In this document: piece by piece, positions 59,207 to 64,000 of the stretch
Layout: each line of letters opens with the position of its first letter
How positions within the stretch are numbered: the stretch's first letter is position 1
From: Vanessa cardui
Taxonomy: Eukaryota > Arthropoda > Insecta > Lepidoptera > Nymphalidae
Assembly: GCF_905220365.1 (NCBI RefSeq)
Contig: NC_061154.1
Span: 4,836,001 to 4,900,000, forward strand
Reading direction: 5' to 3'
DNA length: 64,000 nt
Made by a program: the position numbers and the translations under genes
Notes under the pieces: generated by a model
The model's database searches: none
What the model saw: the letters and a program-made list of their open reading frames with translations, nothing else
Told to the model about the DNA's origin: nothing

Positions 59207-60618
59207 AATTAAACTTTTTTTTTGTCTAACTTTGTCAATTCTCGGCCGCTGTGTAACTGTGTTTTTGCCTCAAATCTTCAATAGCAATAGGTTAACATCA
59301 TTATACCCAAATGTTGTGATCATTTATAAAAAAAAATGCGTCTTTGCATAATTCTTATGTAATCTTAACCTACATGGTGACGTATCCCACGCGATATAAA
59401 GTTGGCGGATATAAGATGTGCTATGGGTTGATTGTTAAAAAAAATAACTACTGAATTCTCAGCTTTAAGTCAAGCCCTATTATGTTTGTCGCATCGCTAC
59501 GATATCGGCACGTTCACAGGATTTCAGGTTGAGCTTCGCTTTTATGTAATATAAGGTAGGTATTTTATGTGCAACATGTATAGGTATTAATTTTCAAACT
59601 ATATTGATTTTTGAAGGTCAATACTTATTAAATTCACATTTTGAATTTTTGTAAGACAACATTCAATTAAATCAACCAAACCGCATAAAAACAACAAGGT
59701 GGATTAAGCTCCAAACTTCTTAAAAAATAAAACAGGCATAGCAGTGAAAAAGAGACAGAGAGATAGCGATTTATAGTGTTTATATTTTGTTGCATTGTCC
59801 GTGACATTTTCACTTTTTTATGTTTTCGTTAACGTAATAAATCAATTTCAATATGTCACAGTGTCAAAGTCGAGATTATGTCATTTCGGCTTAAATCAAC
59901 AAAAAAAAATACACCTTTGTGTATCAAAATATTACACACTCTGGAAAATAAAATACGGGAAATGTCAGGTTCACGGTCAGGATTTGTTGCTCTATAACAT
60001 GATTTAAAAAGTAAAAAATTCAATTAATTAGTATATTGCATAGGACGGCTTTTATCACACTCTGCTTTTAACCTTCATAATTAAAAACTTAAATGAAACA
60101 GAGTAATGGGATTCAATGAATTCCTAACTAGCTAACAATAACAACTTAAAAACTGTCTCTTAGAAAAATATATAATTGTAGAATAAATAAATGTTTCCAG
60201 AACGATTTCCAAGAATGTTTCTCAGTTCTGAAAAGTTGTAAGAGGTGTTATTATAGTAATTAAATGTTACCTTAAAGAACTGCCAGTGATCTCTTGATAT
60301 CTAACTCTTAAAGTATTAACTTCCATTGATTTTATCGCTGAAGTTTTCAAAACACAAGTTATCATTGTAAGCCAGTGAAGTTTCACTTCACTGAATTCAA
60401 TTTTATAGATTTAAACTTTACTATTCGGCAAGTAATACTTTATTAGAAGCGGAATGTAATAGTTTGTCTGTCTATAAGGCTTGTTTCAGAAGATTATAAT
60501 TCCGGTTTCAAATTCTGGTTTAAATCTGCATAAGTTTTTTAGAAGAAAAAATTTATATATCGATATCGATAACCGTAGTACTGTGACGTACATTCGGGGT
60601 AAGAAAATGTTCATCACC
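59207..60618. other. AT-rich intergenic sequence
   Basis: Nothing recognised. Confidence 0.4.
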
Positions 60619-60795
60619 TTAAGATCTATTTTCGTGTGCTCAGTATGAGCGATAATCTGCTTTACCGATCGAGAATAACATATTGCGTCGCAATGAATTG
60701 ATCTTTAGATTCAAAAAGTAACAAGAGTTTTAAACTTGATAAAGGAATATATTTTGAAAACTGACGAATATTTTCTTACTCTGACTGTACATTTA
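60619..60795 (+). repeat. Interspersed repeat family C, copy 2
   Basis: Second copy of the 177-bp block at 11368-11544, starting CTTAAGATCTATTTTCGTGT and ending GACTGTACATTTA. Similarity stops abruptly at both ends. Confidence 0.75.
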
Positions 60796-61096
60796 CAAAT
60801 GTCAATATTTACGTAATTATGTCTATAAGGAGTAAATCGTAAAGATCTTCTACCAATCAGGGAGCGTTTTCTATGGTGCAGCTCCAATTCCAATTGGTAT
60901 ATACTTGCAGCAGATTTTAACTTCACCATCTATCATGTAATCCACTCAAACTTACATGAAAATTCAGTAGCAATTACTAAGATTTTAACTCGTGATCAAC
61001 GGTTAGTTTCACTTCTAATCGCTGGCTCAACTCGTCTCCAATTTAAGTATTTATGAGAAATTCTAAACTTTCCATCGTGAAGCTGCCGGCTCGTCT

Positions 61097-61668
61097 CCCT
61101 ATACATATAATAAAATTGGAGTGTCTGTTTCTAATACTAAAATAACCATTTTTATTTTAAACGCATAAAATAACATTGAATAACTTCAATAGAGAAGATG
61201 TTTGGATACTTTCTAACACCTGGGATACACTTATTAAAAATTTAAAATCCCAAATCCAACAGACTGCAAGACCTAAAGATACGGTTAGTGCCTTCTGCGT
61301 GCAACCTGAACGTTACTCAAGATACCAATTAAGAAAACGTTGGCGGTAGTTGTAAATAATATTTCTTTTATACATCAAATAGACAAATGTCACCTCAGTC
61401 TACCCGTGACCACGAACGCTGTAAAGTGCTCGAAACGTCGGGATGTTAAAAATAATTAATATACGCGATTCAAATCCGTTAAAACTAGTTTTATTTCAAT
61501 GTGTAATAATCGCGAACATTTAAGACAACATTGCATAAAATAACATTTCTTAGAATTTTTGTCTATCTGTATGTTTGATCCGGCTAAGCTCTGACATACC
61601 TGGACCGATCTTAATGGTAATATCAGTTTAATTAAACGCGTACGAAGTCGCGGGCACATCTAATATAA
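61097..61668 (-). mobile_element. Family E repeat interrupted by foreign sequence
   Basis: The two ends match family E: ATAATAAAATTGGAGTGTCT at the left and ACGCGTACGAAGTCGCGGGC near the right. The middle, about 61380-61560, is a different recurrent lepidopteran sequence with CCCGTGACCACGAACGCTGT, AAAGTGCTCGAAACGTCGGG and TTAAAACTAGTTTTATTTC. The CGAAACGTCGGG part recalls Penelope-like elements, where it belongs to a hammerhead-type motif. Here the CUGAUGA core is not present. The block is a nested or chimeric insertion. Confidence 0.5.
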
Positions 61669-62271
61669 AATAAAAACAAAGGCACTTATTAAAAGCCTTA
61701 AAAGCTAATGAAATAATACAAATCGGTAATTAGCATCTAATTTAAACTAGCATAACATTAAAAAGTATTCTATCAAATGCTAACGTTTGAAACAATGTTA
61801 ATACATAGTCATTACTTATTTTACAAAAAAATTGAATTAACTCTTCGAATAGAGTTTAAATATTTTACATGTGTCAGTTCAATATTTCAACGAACTTAAG
61901 CTGCATTATTTAGACAGAATTAAGAGTAGTTTTAATAGATTCAGCGATATTCGTTACTTCAAGAAAGAGCTTTTTGTTTGTAAATTAGTTTGAAACGGTT
62001 TATATTATATACATTGATTTAACTAAGTTTCAGTCAATGGTTGAAAAGAGCAAGATCTTCGAGACTGTTTAAGAAACTTAGATAATATAGACTAAAAGGA
62101 TAACTTAACACAACTTATCTTACTTCATGGAATTTATTAAGCTTGCGTTAATATATTTTATATTTTGTTTTATATTGCACACCTCTTTCGCTAAGTGCTC
62201 TATTATTTATTTGTGACTGCAGCTATACTTAAGGTTTTCCGAGACCTGTTTTACATAAACCTTATTATTTC
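61669..62271. other. AT-rich intergenic sequence
   Basis: Nothing recognised. Confidence 0.4.
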
Positions 62272-62512
62272 AAATGGATAGGTGTCCTGTCAAATGAGAC
62301 CTGATGGTGAAGACATTGGAATTGTTAACTCTATTAACAGATTAACACTCCCTTACAACGCCATTACGCAATTTTTTTACAATCTTAGGGAACTACGGTA
62401 TTGAGTCTGTTTTGCTTGCTTACACTAACAAATTAACAATTTAAAAACGTATAATAAGTATTTTACAATAAGTGGGTGGTACTTAATCAGAGCACAAAGG
62501 CATATCACCGAG
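62272..62512 (-). mobile_element. Family B repeat, very diverged copy
   Basis: GGATAGGTGTCCTGTCAAAT, ACACTCCCTTACAACGCCAT, AGTGGGTGGTACTTAATCAG and AGCACAAAGGCATATCACCG keep the family order, but the sequence is heavily mutated. Confidence 0.55.
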
Positions 62513-62639
62513 TTATGTAGTAAAATTATATATGTTAAACTATACAATCAAGCCGAAATAGCATCTAAGTACTAGAAATTAAGCTGGGTTTTCACGCATA
62601 CTTAAACCTAACACATAAAACTGGCCCTGAGCCTAAACA

Positions 62640-62790
62640 GTAAACACTTTCCGGTCGTGTCGAGCAGCCGCCCCATCGGATTATGAGCATGAGTGAATAG
62701 AGAGTGCACCTTTATTTGCACATTTACTTTTACACTTTAATACCTCCGCACAGTTGGCTACCTTTTCCCTCCCTGTATAGAATATTATAC
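62640..62790 (+). mobile_element. Interspersed repeat family D, copy 2
   Basis: CGCCCCATCGGATTATGAGC, GTGAATAGAGAGTGCACC and CCGCACAGTTGGCTACC match a lepidopteran repeat I recall. It shares its middle part with 39240-39365. Confidence 0.5.
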
Positions 62791-64000
62791 AAAAAATATC
62801 GCAGTAAAATATATTTAATTGTTAATGTGTTTTAGCACTATGAACTGCTAAGTTCTAATCGACCTCATTGGTAGTATTAATTTAATGTAGTCATTTATTT
62901 AGTAAAAGCAACGTTAAAATCTGTACATATCTCCAGGCAAAAGACGAAGATTAAGAACTTATTCACGCATAACGCGCTAAGGCCAGTTGGTAATCCATAT
63001 ATCAGATTTTCACGAGGGTTCAGACTGGGTTTGAAACTGCAATAATTGTCAAGATGACTACTAAGCGATCTTGAAATTTGGTAAGAATTTAAAAAAAGAA
63101 CATTATACACATTACCCATACCCATACCGTTTTATATATACATTACCCATACCGATTCTAACAATCTAGCTTCGTATATTTCAATCATATTTAGATTTTT
63201 TTATTATAGTTTAGAAGCAAATATCAAATTCAACCGTCCGTATTTACAATACATAATTAAACATACAATAACGTGTAATTTTAATCAATTTTGTCATTAA
63301 TATTTGAATAATAATTTATGTAATTAAATTATCTAAAGCTAACGATTAATTAATTCATATTAACATGATTCGTGACCATTCAACTGGAAAATGTAACGAT
63401 ACATGCAGGATAACTTTTGAAATGCTTTTTGAAAAAACACTTTTAGTTAAATATACAACGAGTAAATTCAAACTTCGAACTTAAATCTTTTATTGTTTTT
63501 TTTTATTTAGTATTTATTTAAACATAATTATGATTGATTATTTCAGAGTAGTCGCCTACTGCAGAGAATAGTAAAGTCACGTTATAAATTTTTCCGGGAT
63601 ACTAGACTCATAAGCCAATAGGAGACACGCTATGCTTTTAGTTAAAACTGGATTATAATAACTTTGTTAATTCAATCAGACTTTATTAATTATTTATTCA
63701 AGATCGTTTTATTAAGTAATAATCGAATTAAACTCCAAAAATTAATGTAAATTTATAATTAATATTCAATTGTAGATTTCTATTCTCCTTTAAGACAAAA
63801 GACAATAGGGCGGTCCTCAGTTACAAACTTATAGCGTTTAATTTTGAAATAGAAATTATTTTATTTGTAACGCACATTGTTACAGAAATATATTTAAAAA
63901 AAGTACCAATATTTTATAATAATCAAATGTCTTACACTTACAGTTCTAGGCTGATTTTAAGTGACCTATATTAATAAATCGATATAACTTAAAATAAAGA
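62791..64000. other. AT-rich intergenic sequence
   Basis: A weak SINE-like stretch at about 63020-63060 (GGGTTTGAAACTGCAATAAT) is the only recognisable piece. Confidence 0.4.

Noticed and set aside
1..64000. CRISPR arrays, bacterial operons or a viral integration
   Set aside because: No regularly spaced direct repeats and no prokaryotic gene arrangement were seen. The only long ORFs are those of a non-LTR retrotransposon.

Overview
This window looks like AT-rich, gene-poor nuclear DNA from a butterfly or moth, most likely a nymphalid butterfly. The evidence is the interspersed repeats: two tRNA-derived SINE families, a third short family with an oligo-A tail, several Helitron-like relics, and RTE- and CR1-type LINEs. 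All of these are familiar to me from lepidopteran genomes. Family names given here are from memory and were not checked against a repeat library.

Host gene content is very low. The only clear host coding sequence is a terminal exon at 5179-5364 (+). It encodes an EF-hand and a tail resembling the ciliary calcium sensor calaxin (EFCAB1); its other exons are not recognisable here and probably lie upstream. A GC- and CpG-rich island at about 50240-50760 stands out from the background. It contains a consensus splice donor and looks like a promoter with an untranslated first exon. Weaker candidates are a short exon near 39081-39140 and a 66-codon ORF at 59006-59206.

The dominant element is an apparently intact CR1/Daphne-like non-LTR retrotransposon on the minus strand, about 7040-11200. 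ORF1 (coiled coil plus RNA-binding C-terminal half) lies upstream of ORF2 (endonuclease and reverse transcriptase, catalytic motifs intact). ORF2 lacks an AUG before its endonuclease domain and lies in the -1 frame relative to ORF1. The overlap carries two slippery heptamers, A AAA AAG and A AAA AAC, both in the ORF1 reading frame, so a programmed -1 frameshift is the simplest way to make ORF2. A 23-bp inverted repeat covers the ORF2 stop codon.

Layout: 1-5000, a tRNA-SINE, a long hairpin and a SINE copy; 5050-6270, an RTE tail, the calaxin-like exon and an RTE pseudogene; 7040-11200, the CR1-like LINE; 11370-35000, repeat-dense, with a large foldback at 16398-16765 and many SINE copies; 35000-50000, mostly AT-rich with sparse repeats; 50240-50760, the CpG island; 52000-64000, mostly AT-rich with one MITE with clear terminal inverted repeats, a near-perfect hairpin and a mosaic repeat at 61097-61668. 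Several near-perfect long hairpins (24-35 bp arms) are scattered through otherwise featureless sequence.
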